From Planotetraspora silvatica (GTDB taxonomy: Bacteria; Actinomycetota; Actinomycetes; Streptosporangiales; Streptosporangiaceae): a stretch of 64,000 bases of DNA. Made by a program: the position numbers and the translations under genes. Numbering within the stretch: the stretch's first letter is position 1; the number at the start of each line of letters is the position of its first letter. The notes beneath the pieces are model-generated. The model searched no databases and was not told the origin of the DNA. It worked only from the letters and a program-made list of their open reading frames with translations. Of this stretch, positions 50,030-59,170 are shown in pieces. The stretch lies in NCBI RefSeq assembly GCF_016863315.1, contig NZ_BOOQ01000031.1, positions 62,001 through 126,000 on the forward strand, given 5' to 3'.

Positions 50030-50860
50030 TCAGGGTTGCGTCGCCGAGGGGACGAACCCGGCGTCGAAGGTGATCGCGGCGAGGGCCTTCTGTCCCTCGG
50101 CGTTGGGGTGGAAGTAGTCCCAGCCGCTCAGGTGCCTCAGCGTGAAGGGGAAGGAGAAGACCGCGCCGCCGTCGTACCGGCAGGCCGTGCCGTACAGGGC
50201 GCACGCCTGGCTGAGCTGTTCGTTGTAGGCGATCACCCGCTCGCGGACCCGGTCCCGGCGCGCCTCGTCGGTCTTGCTGAGGGACGCCGCGTTCGCCAGC
50301 ATCGACGGGCAGATCCGGCCGAGGGCCCAGAACGCACGGGCCCAGGCGTTGTCCTTGCCCACCCGCCACAGACGCTTCAGGTCGGGAACGCTGGCGACGA
50401 AGACGCGGGCGCCCGTGGTCCGCAGGACCGCGAGCGCGGCGTCGATCCGCTGGCGGTAGGTGGCGACCGGCGTCATGGCCGCCTCCGAATCTCTGCAGGC
50501 GTCCTGCGCTCCGATCAGGATCGTCACGTACTCGGCGCCCCTGGCCACCGCCTGGCGGGCCTGCGCCAGGAGGTCGGCACTCGTCGCGCCGGGTACGGCG
50601 AAGTTCAGGTTGTGCCCGTTGATCGCCGGCCCCTGCGCCAGCAGTCGCAGGTAGTGACTGTCGACGCCCGGATTGTCACCCGCCGCCCACGAGCGTGACG
50701 TACACGACACATACCAGCCACAAGCATTGAATCCAGAACTAATAGAGTCCCCCAGCGCGGCCATTACCCTGGGCATCGCCTGCGGCAGCGTCTGCGCGTG
50801 GGCCGTGCCGGCTCCGACGAGGACCGACGCGACGACGACCGATGTGATCTTCTTGATCAT
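50030..50860 (-). CDS. Secreted SGNH/GDSL hydrolase with altered block III
   Basis: 276 residues. A signal peptide (MIKKITSVVVASVLVGAGTAHA) is followed by block I with nucleophile S39 in ALGDSISSGF, block II Gly in VPGATSADLL, and block V D248-x-x-H251 in WDYFHPNAEG. Block III, normally G-x-N-D, reads GAQD (117-120), with Gln where Asn helps form the oxyanion hole. Several cysteine pairs (ACGWYVSC, DACRD, QACALYGTAC) suggest disulfides, as in streptomycete extracellular lipases. GGAGGTG precedes the ATG at 50860. Confidence 0.88.
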   Translation of the reverse strand: MIKKITSVVVASVLVGAGTAHAQTLPQAMPRVMAALGDSISSGFNACGWYVSCTSRSWAAGDNPGVDSHYLRLLAQGPAINGHNLNFAVPGATSADLLAQARQAVARGAEYVTILIGAQDACRDSEAAMTPVATYRQRIDAALAVLRTTGARVFVASVPDLKRLWRVGKDNAWARAFWALGRICPSMLANAASLSKTDEARRDRVRERVIAYNEQLSQACALYGTACRYDGGAVFSFPFTLRHLSGWDYFHPNAEGQKALAAITFDAGFVPSATQP

Positions 50861-51026
50861 GAGCACCTCCGGGAGACCAAAGTTAGGGATCACCCCGGGG
50901 ATCGCTCTATGACCACAAGGAGAGCCGAGCCTTCCATGACCAAGTCCCTATCGGTGCTTGACACGGCCGTCCCGGCGTTCGGGGGTCGGTGTCGAACGTG
51001 TTCAGTTCCTGCGTAAAGTGAGGCAA

Positions 51027-52250
51027 ATGAGTGTCGCGCTGATCCGCCCCCTCACGGTTCGCACGATCGCCGTGAGCGATCCGGACAATCTGCTCTCGCG
51101 CCTTCCCGGCGCGGGGCCGTACGCCTGGGTGAGGCATGGCGAGGGTCTCGTGGGCTGGGGAGAGGCCGCCCGCGCCACGGTCCCGCCGGGCCCCGGCCGC
51201 TTCCAGTGGGCGCGTGAGTGGTTGTCGTCGGTCTTCGACGACGCGTGGATCGACGACGAGGTCGGGATGCCGGGATCCGGCCCCGTGGCGTTCGGGTCGT
51301 TCACCTTCGACGCCAACGCCGAGGGCTCCACCCTGGTGGTCCCCCAGGTGATCCTCGCCCGCTCCGGTGGCCGCGCCTGGCTCACCACGGTCGGCGACGC
51401 CGGGTCCGACGCCGTCGCCCCGTTAGTCACCGCCCGGGGGATCACGTACGGCGACGGCTCGCTGACCGCCCCCGAGTGGCAGGAAAGGGTCGCGAGAGCC
51501 GTACGGAAGATCAAGGGCGGCACGCTGGACAAGGTGGTGCTGGCCCGCGACCTCCTGGCCACGGCGGACCGGGAGATCGACATCCGGGTGCTGCTGTCCC
51601 GGCTGGCCTCGCGGTATCCGGAGTGCTACACCTTCTCCGTCGACGGGCTCGTCGGCGCCACCCCTGAGCTCCTCGTCCGCCACAAGGGCCAGTCGATCGA
51701 GTCGCTGGTCCTCGCGGGCACCATCGCGCGCGGGTCGGGCCCCGCCGACGACGCCGCCCGCGGCGAGGCGTTGCTCGCCTCGGAGAAGGACCGCTATGAG
51801 CACGTCTGCGCGGTCGTGTCCGTCAGGGAGGCGCTGGCACCCCTCTGCGCCGCCCTCGACGTGCCGGACAAGCCGGAGCTGCTCGTGCTGCCCAACGTGC
51901 AGCACCTCGCCAGCCGGGTGACCGGCCGCCTGTCCGACGGCGCCTCGGTGCTCGACGTGGTGGCGGCCATGCACCCCACCGCCGCCGTCGGAGGCACGCC
52001 CACGGCGAAGGCGCTGAGCGTCATCCGCGAGCTGGAGGGCATGGACCGCGGCCGATACGCGGGACCGGTGGGATGGATCGACTCGCGCGGCGACGGTGAG
52101 TGGGGCATCGCCCTGCGCTGTGCCGAGGTCTCCGGCGACCGCGCCCGCCTGTTCGCCGGCTGCGGCATCATGGGCGGGTCCGATCCCGTCGCGGAGCTCG
52201 CCGAGGCGCAGGCGAAGTTCCGCGCCATGCAGTACGCCCTGGAGGGCTGA
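51027..52250 (+). CDS. menF: Isochorismate synthase
   Basis: 407 residues of the chorismate-utilising enzyme family. Motifs in the C-terminal catalytic half are KVVLARDLL, VGATPELLVRH, SLVLAGTIARG, MHPTAAVGGTPTAKAL, GWIDSRGDGEWGIALR and CGIMGGSDPVAELAEAQAKF. The AGTIARG and GG-TP-TA segments are typical of isochorismate synthases (MenF/EntC/DhbC), which convert chorismate to isochorismate. With menD, menB and menE nearby, a role in menaquinone is most likely; no siderophore genes are in view. GAGG lies before the ATG at 51027. Confidence 0.9.
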   Translation: MSVALIRPLTVRTIAVSDPDNLLSRLPGAGPYAWVRHGEGLVGWGEAARATVPPGPGRFQWAREWLSSVFDDAWIDDEVGMPGSGPVAFGSFTFDANAEGSTLVVPQVILARSGGRAWLTTVGDAGSDAVAPLVTARGITYGDGSLTAPEWQERVARAVRKIKGGTLDKVVLARDLLATADREIDIRVLLSRLASRYPECYTFSVDGLVGATPELLVRHKGQSIESLVLAGTIARGSGPADDAARGEALLASEKDRYEHVCAVVSVREALAPLCAALDVPDKPELLVLPNVQHLASRVTGRLSDGASVLDVVAAMHPTAAVGGTPTAKALSVIRELEGMDRGRYAGPVGWIDSRGDGEWGIALRCAEVSGDRARLFAGCGIMGGSDPVAELAEAQAKFRAMQYALEG

Positions 52251-52332
52251 GGCCCGCCGCCGAACCGCGGGTCCGGAGCCGGGCCCGGACCCGCCGGAAC
52301 CGGCAGGCCCTGATCCGCCGGCCCGCGTTCGC

Positions 52333-52953
52333 TCAGCCGGCCAGGTAGACCAGGCCCCCGAGCGTCACCACGGCACGTCCGGCGGTGACGGTCGCCAGCC
52401 ACTCCTCGAAGGCCGGAACCCTCTCCTGCGCGACGGCGACCTCGAAGGTGACGCCCGGCCCGTAGGCCACGCCCCGCAACGCGTACGGCGAGGCCCGCAG
52501 GTCGTTGTCCAGGCGCCCCGCGTGGGCGTGGTCGATCGTCACCGTGGCGACCGTCGCCGGGACCATCGCGACGCTCTCCGCGCGGTCGAGCGTCTCCCCC
52601 ACGGCACCGCCATACGCCCGGGCGAGACCGCCCGCGCCCAGCAGCACCCCACCGAAATGCCGGGTGACCACGGCGACGACGTCGGCGAAGCCCCGGCGGC
52701 CGAGCATCTCCAGCATGGGCGTGCCCGCCGTACCTCCCGGCTCACCGTCGTCGTCCGCCTTCCGGACCCGGTCGCCGATGATGTACGCCGTGCAGTTGTG
52801 CGTGGCGTCGGCATGCCGGCGCCTGATCCCGGCGATGAACTCGCGGGCCGCCTCCTCGGTTCCCGCCGGAGCGAGGGCGCAGATGAAGCGCGAACGGCGG
52901 ACCTCGATCTCGTGCTCGGTGATGTTCTTGATCGTCAGGTACGGCGCGGCCAC
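52333..52953 (-). CDS. YigZ/IMPACT-family protein
   Basis: 206 residues. The UPF0029 N-terminal domain shows EVRRSRFICALAPAGTEEAAREFI, ADATHNCTAYIIG, ADDDGEPGGTAGTPMLEML and VVAVVTRHFGGVLLGAGGLARAYGGAV, the unmistakable signature of YigZ. A ferredoxin-like C-terminal domain follows. The family has been linked to translation regulation (IMPACT) but its bacterial role is unclear. The GTG at 52953 lies 25 bases after the cupin gene on the same strand. Confidence 0.93.
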   Translation of the reverse strand: MAAPYLTIKNITEHEIEVRRSRFICALAPAGTEEAAREFIAGIRRRHADATHNCTAYIIGDRVRKADDDGEPGGTAGTPMLEMLGRRGFADVVAVVTRHFGGVLLGAGGLARAYGGAVGETLDRAESVAMVPATVATVTIDHAHAGRLDNDLRASPYALRGVAYGPGVTFEVAVAQERVPAFEEWLATVTAGRAVVTLGGLVYLAG

Positions 52954-52978
52954 CGCGTCAGGCTACACACCCGCCGGC

Positions 52979-53461
52979 TCAGCCGACGCGCCCGTCATGC
53001 CCCCGGGCCACCGGGCCCTCCCATCGCAGGTCCGGCAGGTTGACCACGATGGCCTCCTGGGTGCTACGCGCGATGACGACGACCGCCTCGTTGCCGGGGT
53101 CGGGGTTCTCCTCGCGATGCGGCACGAACGGCGGGACGAAGATGAAGTCGCCCGGCCGGGTGTCGATCCGGGTCTCACGTTCTTCCTCCCCCTCCACGTC
53201 GAGGAAGACGAATGACGGAGTCCCGCTGACGATGTAGATGGCGGTCTCGGAATCACCGTGGTGGTGGTTGGCCGAGATCGTCGCCGGTGCGACGCGGGCC
53301 TGTCCCATCCACAGCCGCTCGGAGTGCACGCTGGCGCCGCTGATGGCGGCCTGGCGGTACATTCCCGACGTCTGCGCCGTCTCCGATGTGAGCGCGGCGG
53401 GTGCGATGCGGTGCAGCCGCCGGTGGAACGGGTCCTCCGGCAGCACCAGGCCTTCCGCCAT
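52979..53461 (-). CDS. Single-domain cupin protein
   Basis: 160 residues. HHHGDSETAIYIVSGTPSFVFLD is cupin motif 1 (three His then Glu) and PGDFIFVPPFVPHREENPD motif 2 with the fourth ligand His. A metal-dependent dioxygenase, isomerase or ligand-binding role is possible. GGAGAAGGAG precedes the ATG at 53461. It is probably cotranscribed with yigZ and is divergent to a GntR gene. Confidence 0.85.
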   Translation of the reverse strand: MAEGLVLPEDPFHRRLHRIAPAALTSETAQTSGMYRQAAISGASVHSERLWMGQARVAPATISANHHHGDSETAIYIVSGTPSFVFLDVEGEEERETRIDTRPGDFIFVPPFVPHREENPDPGNEAVVVIARSTQEAIVVNLPDLRWEGPVARGHDGRVG

Positions 53462-53598
53462 CAGGCTTCTCCTTCTCCGTGTCCAGTGATCCGAGTGTCC
53501 GGTGTTCCGCAATCATGACCCCCGGCGCGCCTTCGTGCGTGCGGCTGGCCCGTCGCCGATCGGTTTCTCGGGATGTGCGGCCGCGCGGACCCCGCCCG

Positions 53599-53618
53599 GC
53601 GCCTTTACATAGTAGATT
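53599..53618. promoter_or_regulatory. Second copy of the 20-base AT-rich motif
   Basis: GCGCCTTTACATAGTAGATT matches 34061-34080 in 19 of 20 bases. It lies between the divergent cupin and GntR genes, 115 bases before the GntR start. TTGACA at 53642 and the palindrome TGTCCGGACA (53683-53692) lie further downstream. Confidence 0.5.
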
Positions 53619-53668
53619 CATTAGCGGCGACATCCGCGCAGTTGACAACCAGGTATCGGAGGACTTTC

Positions 53669-53707
53669 TTGCCCGTGTTCTTTGTCCGGACATTCTGCGC
53701 TCGGTAA
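53669..53707 (+). CDS. Possible 12-residue leader peptide before the GntR gene
   Basis: TTG at 53669 follows GGAGG with a 6-base gap and opens MPVFFVRTFCAR, then TAA. It ends 26 bases before the GntR gene. Only the binding site and tidy position support it. Confidence 0.2.
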   Translation: MPVFFVRTFCAR

Positions 53708-53732
53708 GATCGATCCGGCTGAGGAGGAGAAC

Positions 53733-54470
53733 ATGAGCGAGCTCCAGATCGACCTCGACCGGTCGAGCCCGGTGCCCCTCTACTTCCAGGTCGCCGAACA
53801 GATCTCCGAGGCCATCAGGCGCGGCGACCTCCCGCCCGGTTCCCGGCTCGACAACGAGATCCTGCTCGCCGACCGCCTGGGCCTGTCCCGGCCGACGGTC
53901 CGCCAGGCGATCCAGTACCTCGTCGACAAGGGGCTGCTCGTCCGCAAACGGGGAGTCGGCACGCAGGTCGTGCACGGCCAGGTGAAGCGCTCGGTCGAGC
54001 TGACGAGCCTCTACGACGACCTCCGGCGGGCCGGCCAGGAGCCCGCGACCAGCGTGCTCGCCATCGACACCGTCGCCTCCGACGAGAGCATCGCCCAGGT
54101 GCTCGGTCTCACCACCGGGGCGGAGGTGCTCAGGATCGAACGGCTCCGCTACGCCTCAGGTGAGCCGCTCGCAATCCTCCACAACTGGCTGCCGCCGGGG
54201 CCCGCCACCCTCACCGCGGCGGCGCTGGAGGAGCGCGGCCTCTACGAGGTGCTCCGGGCCGCGGGGGTCCGGCTGAGGGTCGCCAACCAGCGGATCGGCG
54301 CGAAGGTCGCGAGCCCGGCGGAGGCCCGGCTGCTCGGCGAGCGCCGGGGCGCGCCGCTGATCACGATGGTCCGCACGACGTACGACGACCAGGGAAAGGC
54401 CGTCGAGCACGGATCGCACGTCTACCGTGCGTCGCACTACTCCCTCGAGGTGACGCTGATCGAGCGGTAG
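53733..54470 (+). CDS. GntR-family regulator with UTRA domain
   Basis: 245 residues. The winged helix is PLYFQVAEQISEAIRRGDLPPGSRL and LADRLGLSRPTVRQAIQYLVDKGLLVRKRGVGTQV. The UTRA domain (about 95-240) includes VLRIERLRYASGEPLAILHNWLP and MVRTTYDDQGKAVEHGSHVYRASHYSLEV. It belongs to the sugar- or inositol-sensing type. GGAGGAG supports the start. No catabolic genes follow, so its targets lie elsewhere or include the divergent cupin operon. Confidence 0.92.
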   Translation: MSELQIDLDRSSPVPLYFQVAEQISEAIRRGDLPPGSRLDNEILLADRLGLSRPTVRQAIQYLVDKGLLVRKRGVGTQVVHGQVKRSVELTSLYDDLRRAGQEPATSVLAIDTVASDESIAQVLGLTTGAEVLRIERLRYASGEPLAILHNWLPPGPATLTAAALEERGLYEVLRAAGVRLRVANQRIGAKVASPAEARLLGERRGAPLITMVRTTYDDQGKAVEHGSHVYRASHYSLEVTLIER

Positions 54471-54483
54471 CCCCCGTGCGAGG

Positions 54484-55134
54484 TCAGGCGCCGACGGCCT
54501 CGGTCGCGGCGGCCTGCTCCTCCTCGGCGGCGACCGACTTGGCCGCCTTGCGCTTCAGCCACATCGTGGTCGCGATGCCGAAGACCACCGCGACGCCCAG
54601 GCCGGCCCAGGAGAAGTTCTTCATCCACTTGTCGGCCACCACGCCCAGGTAGTAGACGCCCGCCGTGGTGCCGCCCGCCCACAGGACGCCGCCCAGGATG
54701 TTCGCGACGGCGAAGCGCCAGTACGGCATGCGCAGCGCCCCGGCGAGAGGTCCGGCGAGGATGCGCAGCAAGGCGACGAACCGGCCGAAGAACACCGCCC
54801 ACATGCCCCACCGGTGGAAGACCTGCTCCGCCTTGGCGATGTGAGCCGGCCCGAAATGCTTGGGGAAGCGCCTGCCGAGCCGATCGAACAGCGGCTGCCC
54901 GCCCTTGCGCCCGATGACGTAGCCGATCGAGTCGCCCACGATCGCCCCCGCGCTGGCGCAGATCCCGACGACGAGGGGATGGACCACGCCCTGGGCCGCC
55001 AGCAACGCGGCGCTCACCAGCACGATCTCTCCCGGAAGGGGGATCCCGAGACTCTCGAGACCGACCACCAGGCCCACGAGAACGTAGACCCAGACAGAGG
55101 GAATGGTCTGCAACCACTCGTCGACGACGTGCAT
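54484..55134 (-). CDS. DedA-family membrane protein
   Basis: 216 residues with five or so membrane spans. GLESLGIPLPGEIVLVSAALLA carries the conserved E-x-x-x-x-P-x-P-x-E region, and FFGRFVALLRILAGPLAGALRMPYWRFAVANILGG the F-x-R-x-x-P/R...G motif. This is a canonical DedA protein (undecaprenyl-phosphate/phospholipid flippase family), unlike the divergent one at 22026. The Lys-rich and Glu-rich C-terminus is cytosolic. It converges with the GntR gene. Confidence 0.92.
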   Translation of the reverse strand: MHVVDEWLQTIPSVWVYVLVGLVVGLESLGIPLPGEIVLVSAALLAAQGVVHPLVVGICASAGAIVGDSIGYVIGRKGGQPLFDRLGRRFPKHFGPAHIAKAEQVFHRWGMWAVFFGRFVALLRILAGPLAGALRMPYWRFAVANILGGVLWAGGTTAGVYYLGVVADKWMKNFSWAGLGVAVVFGIATTMWLKRKAAKSVAAEEEQAAATEAVGA

Positions 55135-55236
55135 GTCACTCCACTTCTGTCCGGCGAACCAGGTACATCATGCCGCCGCGCCCGGGGCGGCGCATCCCTC
55201 TCGGGGACCAACGGGGATCGGCCACGAGGACGAGGC

Positions 55237-56886
55237 CTAGGCGCGCATCGCCTCCCGCACGGCGTCGCGCATCGCGACGTGGACGGCCGCGTTCTCCGCG
55301 CGGTCCGTGCGCACCTCGACCATCCGGAGACCATCCCCCTTGATCGCCCTCGGCAGGTCGTCGATGTCCTCCACGAGCGTGTGCGGCACCCCGCTCGCCG
55401 CCGCGACGTAGCCGAGGTCCACCCCGTGCGGCGTGCCGAAGACCCGCTCGAACGGCCCCTCGAGAGCGGCCTGCGGCAGCAACGAGAAGATCCCTCCGCC
55501 GTCGTTGTTCACGACGACCAGGCACAGGTCGGGCCGCGGCTCACGCGGGCCGAGCACCAGCCCGTTCTGGTCGTGCAGCAACGTCAGGTCGCCGATCAGC
55601 GCGTACGTGGGGCCGTTGTGGGCGAGCGCGGCGCCCATGGCCGTGGAGACGAGGCCGTCGATCCCCGACGCCCCCCGGTTGGCCATCAGGCGCAGCCCGC
55701 GGCGGGGCCGCATGGTCTGGTCGAGTTCCCTGATCGGCGTCGAGGACCCGCAGAAGAACAGCGAACCGTTGGGGAGCAGTCCGGCGAGGTCACGGGCGAG
55801 GCGCGGCTCCGTCAGCCCCGCTGAGCCGAGGACGCCGTCGATCGCCTCCCTGGCCACATGGTCGGCCTGCCGCCAGGAACGCAGCCACGAGTCGTCGCCC
55901 GCCGCGATGGGGATCTCCACGGCCTGGGCCACCTGCGTGGCCGACCTGGTGGGATCGGGCCAGCGGGTGAGGTCGGTGGCGACGACGATGTGCTCGTCGG
56001 CCCGCCGCAGCCACGACATCAGGGGCCGGGACAGGCCCGGACGGCCGAGGGTCACCACCACGTCGGGCCGGTGGGCCCGCGCGAACTCCGGGTCGGACAG
56101 GAGGAAGTGATAGGCCGAGATGGCGTGGTCGCCGTACCGGCCGCCGCCGTTGGGCTCCGACAGGACCGGCCAGCCGGCCATCCCCGCCGCCGCGACGTAG
56201 CGCCGGACACCGGGTGCGCCGTCGCCCACGACGAGGACGCCCCTGCGGGTGGGCGGGATGTGCAGGGCGGACGAGGGCGGCGCGACCCTGGCCCTGATCC
56301 ACGCGCCTCCGGCGTCGCCGTCGAGCGACTCGCACCACGTCGTGTCGCCGTCCGGGATCAGCGGCTCCCTGAACGCCACGTTCAGGTGGACCGGTCCCGG
56401 GTCGGACGGGCCGAGCGCCCGCTGGTAGGCCCGGCCGGCGAGCGACCGCCAGTAGGCCACCTGGCCCGGCCGATCCTCCGGCACGCCGATCTCGGCGTAC
56501 CACCGTACGGCCGAGCCGTACAGCTTGACCTGGTCGATGGTCTGGTTGGCGCCGGTGCCTCGCAACTCGGCCGGCCGGTCGGCGGTCAGCACGAGCAGCG
56601 GCACACCCGACTCCGAGGCCTCGATGACGGCCGGGTGGAAGTTCGCCGCCGCCGTGCCCGACGTGCAGATCACCGCCACCGGCCGCTCGGACCGCTTCGC
56701 CAGCCCGAGCGCGAGGAAGGAGGCCGACCTCTCGTCGATGCGCACGTGCAGCCTGAGACGGGACTCGGCGTGCATGGCCAGCGCGAGCGGCGCGGAGCGC
56801 GATCCCGGCGCGAGGACGACGTCGGTCACGCCGCAGCGGACGAGTTCGTCGGCCAGCACGGTGGCGAGCGCGGTCGCGGGGTTCAC
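55237..56886 (-). CDS. menD: SEPHCHC synthase (MenD)
   Basis: 549 residues, thiamine-diphosphate dependent, adding a 2-oxoglutarate-derived unit to isochorismate in menaquinone synthesis. The N-terminal PYR domain has VTDVVLAPGSRSAPLALA and RIDERSASFLALGLAKRSERPVAVICTSGTAAANF; the C-terminal PP domain has GDLTLLHDQNGLV and VVNNDGGGIFSLLPQA, the metal/ThDP motif. The AADRPAELRGTGANQTIDQ-like stretch (TADRPAELRGTGANQTIDQ) is diagnostic. The GTG at 56886 is used; menB lies 68 bases upstream in the same direction. Confidence 0.95.
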   Translation of the reverse strand: MNPATALATVLADELVRCGVTDVVLAPGSRSAPLALAMHAESRLRLHVRIDERSASFLALGLAKRSERPVAVICTSGTAAANFHPAVIEASESGVPLLVLTADRPAELRGTGANQTIDQVKLYGSAVRWYAEIGVPEDRPGQVAYWRSLAGRAYQRALGPSDPGPVHLNVAFREPLIPDGDTTWCESLDGDAGGAWIRARVAPPSSALHIPPTRRGVLVVGDGAPGVRRYVAAAGMAGWPVLSEPNGGGRYGDHAISAYHFLLSDPEFARAHRPDVVVTLGRPGLSRPLMSWLRRADEHIVVATDLTRWPDPTRSATQVAQAVEIPIAAGDDSWLRSWRQADHVAREAIDGVLGSAGLTEPRLARDLAGLLPNGSLFFCGSSTPIRELDQTMRPRRGLRLMANRGASGIDGLVSTAMGAALAHNGPTYALIGDLTLLHDQNGLVLGPREPRPDLCLVVVNNDGGGIFSLLPQAALEGPFERVFGTPHGVDLGYVAAASGVPHTLVEDIDDLPRAIKGDGLRMVEVRTDRAENAAVHVAMRDAVREAMRA

Positions 56887-56954
56887 GGCCGCGGCTCCAC
56901 GATCCGCCTGACGGCGCGGCGTCCCTCCGGGGACGGGTCGGCGATCATTCCCAT

Positions 56955-57785
56955 CTACGGGCGGCGCGGGAACTTCGAGAAGTCAGGGGTGCGCTTCTCC
57001 TTGAAGGCGTCACGGCCCTCCTGGGCCTCCTCGCTCATGTAGTACAGGAGCGTGGCGTCACCGGCGAACTGCTGCATGCCGGCGGCGCCGTCGGTCACGG
57101 CGTTGAGCGCGCCCTTGAGCATCCGCAGGGCGAGCGGGGACTTGTCCAGCAACTCGCGCGCCCACTGGACGGTCTCCTCCTCGAGCCGCTCGAGGGGCAC
57201 GACGGCGTTGACGAGGCCCCACTGCAGGGCGGTCTCCGCGTCGTACTGGCGGCAGAGGTACCAGATCTCGCGGGCCCGCTTGAGCCCGACCGTCTCGGCG
57301 AGCAGCCAGGAGCCGTAACCGCCGTCGAACGAGCCCACCTTGGGGCCCGTCTGGCCGAACTTGGCGTTGTCGGCGGCGATCGTCAGGTCGCAGCAGACGT
57401 GCAGCACGTGGCCGCCGCCGATCGCGTAACCCGCGACCATCGCGATGACCGGCTTGGGGCAGCGGCGGATCTGGACCTGGAGGTCGAGCACGTTCAGGCG
57501 CCCGATGCCGTGGGTCTTGTCGTCGACGTAGCCGTCGTCACCGCGGATCTTCTGATCGCCGCCCGAGCAGAACGCCTTGTCGCCCGCGCCGGTGAAGATG
57601 ATCACACCGACCTCGGGGTCCTCCTGGGCCACGTTGAACGCGTCCCGGAGTTCGAAGAGCGTCGTCGGGCGGAACGCGTTGTGCCGCTCGGGCCGGTTGA
57701 TCGTGATCTTCGCGATTCCCTCCACCGTCTCGTAGACGATGTCCTCGTAATCGCCGGACCGCTTCCAGTCGAGCCCGATGGTCAC
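56955..57785 (-). CDS. menB: 1,4-dihydroxy-2-naphthoyl-CoA synthase (MenB)
   Basis: 276 residues of the crotonase fold. [80 protein letters not shown] are the MenB signature, which includes the Gly/Asp that stabilise the oxyanion and ring-closing Tyr region. It closes the second ring of the naphthoquinone from o-succinylbenzoyl-CoA. The GTG at 57785 is divergent from menE across 87 bases. Confidence 0.96.
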   Translation of the reverse strand: MTIGLDWKRSGDYEDIVYETVEGIAKITINRPERHNAFRPTTLFELRDAFNVAQEDPEVGVIIFTGAGDKAFCSGGDQKIRGDDGYVDDKTHGIGRLNVLDLQVQIRRCPKPVIAMVAGYAIGGGHVLHVCCDLTIAADNAKFGQTGPKVGSFDGGYGSWLLAETVGLKRAREIWYLCRQYDAETALQWGLVNAVVPLERLEEETVQWARELLDKSPLALRMLKGALNAVTDGAAGMQQFAGDATLLYYMSEEAQEGRDAFKEKRTPDFSKFPRRP

Positions 57786-57859
57786 GCTCGCTCCTCAGTC
57801 GTCTCGTATCCGCGGTCGTCACGTATCGGCCCCCGCACCGGACGCGCCCGTACCCGGAC

Positions 57860-57865
57860 TAACCT
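57860..57865 (+). promoter_or_regulatory. TAACCT -10-like element, leaderless start of menE
   Basis: TAACCT lies 7 bases before the GTG of menE. No ribosome binding site is present, so the mRNA probably begins at the start codon. The opposite menB promoter must lie in the same 87 bases. Confidence 0.45.
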
Positions 57866-57872
57866 TACGACC

Positions 57873-59021
57873 GTGCCGACCCGATTTGGACAGCGACCGG
57901 TCCATGCCCTGCTCATGCCGCCGGGACCCGCCCTGTTCGACGCCGTACGGCACGCCCTGTCGGGGGACGGCCCCGCCGTGTTGCCGCTCTCTCCCGACCT
58001 GCCGCGACCCGCATTGGAGGCGGCCCTCGCCGCCCTGCGGCCCACCCACGTCGTCACCCCCGACGGCGTACGACGAGAACCGGACGGCGTGCCGACCGAC
58101 GCGACTGTGATCATCGCCACATCGGGGTCCACCGGGCCGCCGAAGGGCGTCGAACTGACGGCCGCCGCGCTCACGGCGTCGGCGCGGGCGTCCCTCGCCC
58201 GTGTGGGCGCGCGTGAGGGGGAACGCTGGTTGTGCTGCCTGCCACCGGCGCACATCTCCGGGATGCAGGTGCTGGTCAGGTCGCTCCTGAGCGGGAGCGA
58301 GCCGATCATCCACGAGGGCTTCTCCCCCGGCGACGTCGCCGCGAGCGGCGCGGACCACGTGTCCCTCGTGCCCACCCAGTTGCGGCGGCTGCTCGACACG
58401 GGCGCGGACGTCTCCGCCTTCCGCACGATCCTCCTCGGAGGCGCGGCCGCTCCCCCCGGCCTGATCGACGAGGCGACCCTGGCCGGCGCGCGGATCGTCA
58501 CGACGTACGGCATGAGCGAGACCAGCGGCGGAAGCGTGTACGACGGCGTCCCCCTTGACAATGTAGATCTCGAAATCGGCGCCGACGGCCGGGTCCGGAT
58601 CGCCGGGCCCGTCGTCTTCTCCGGTTACCGCCTGCGCGAGGACCGCCCCTTCGACGGGAGGTGGTTCGTCACGTCCGACCTCGGGGTGATCACCGACGGC
58701 CGGCTCTCCGTGCTGGGCCGGGCCGACGACGTGATCAACACCGGCGGCCAGAAGGTCGTCGCGGGGGTCGTGGCGAAGGTCCTCGCCGGCCATCCGGGCG
58801 TGCGGGACGTCGCCGTCGTCGGCAGGCCCGACCCCGAATGGGGCGAGATCGTCGTGGCGGTCGTCGTCGGCGAGGTGACCCTCGGCGATCTCCGTTCCTT
58901 CGCGAAGGAACGGCTGCCCGCCTACGCGGCCCCCCGCGTGGTGGAGGTGGTTCAGGCGATCCCGGTCCTGGCCAACGGGAAACCCGATCTCACCGCCCTC
59001 AGGCATCCGTCCCGGCGATAG
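57873..59021 (+). CDS. menE: o-Succinylbenzoate-CoA ligase (MenE)
   Basis: 382 residues, an adenylate-forming enzyme activating o-succinylbenzoate with ATP and CoA. IIATSGSTGPPKGVELT is the P-loop, YGMSETSGG the adenine-binding motif, and VTSDLGVITDGRLSVLGRADDVINTGGQKV the hinge region. The catalytic Lys is in LANGKPDLTAL. It is shorter than E. coli MenE, as in other actinobacteria. The GTG at 57873 is chosen because of the adjacent -10-like hexamer; an in-frame ATG at 57915 is possible. Confidence 0.92.
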   Translation: MPTRFGQRPVHALLMPPGPALFDAVRHALSGDGPAVLPLSPDLPRPALEAALAALRPTHVVTPDGVRREPDGVPTDATVIIATSGSTGPPKGVELTAAALTASARASLARVGAREGERWLCCLPPAHISGMQVLVRSLLSGSEPIIHEGFSPGDVAASGADHVSLVPTQLRRLLDTGADVSAFRTILLGGAAAPPGLIDEATLAGARIVTTYGMSETSGGSVYDGVPLDNVDLEIGADGRVRIAGPVVFSGYRLREDRPFDGRWFVTSDLGVITDGRLSVLGRADDVINTGGQKVVAGVVAKVLAGHPGVRDVAVVGRPDPEWGEIVVAVVVGEVTLGDLRSFAKERLPAYAAPRVVEVVQAIPVLANGKPDLTALRHPSRR

Positions 59022-59170
59022 CCCGGCGGCGGGCCTGGCCCCTCCGGGAACGGCCCTCCGGGAACAAACTGAGGCCGCTGGCGTTATTGCTACTGGTGCG
59101 CGTGCCGTACCGCCACCACCCACCCGACCACCGCACGTATGAGAACTCCGGTAAAGGAGGAGGTGCCTTC

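Noticed and set aside
51027-52250. Isochorismate synthase considered as part of a siderophore cluster
   Set aside because: No non-ribosomal peptide synthetase, 2,3-dihydroxybenzoate or iron-transport genes are nearby, whereas menD, menB and menE follow within 6 kb.
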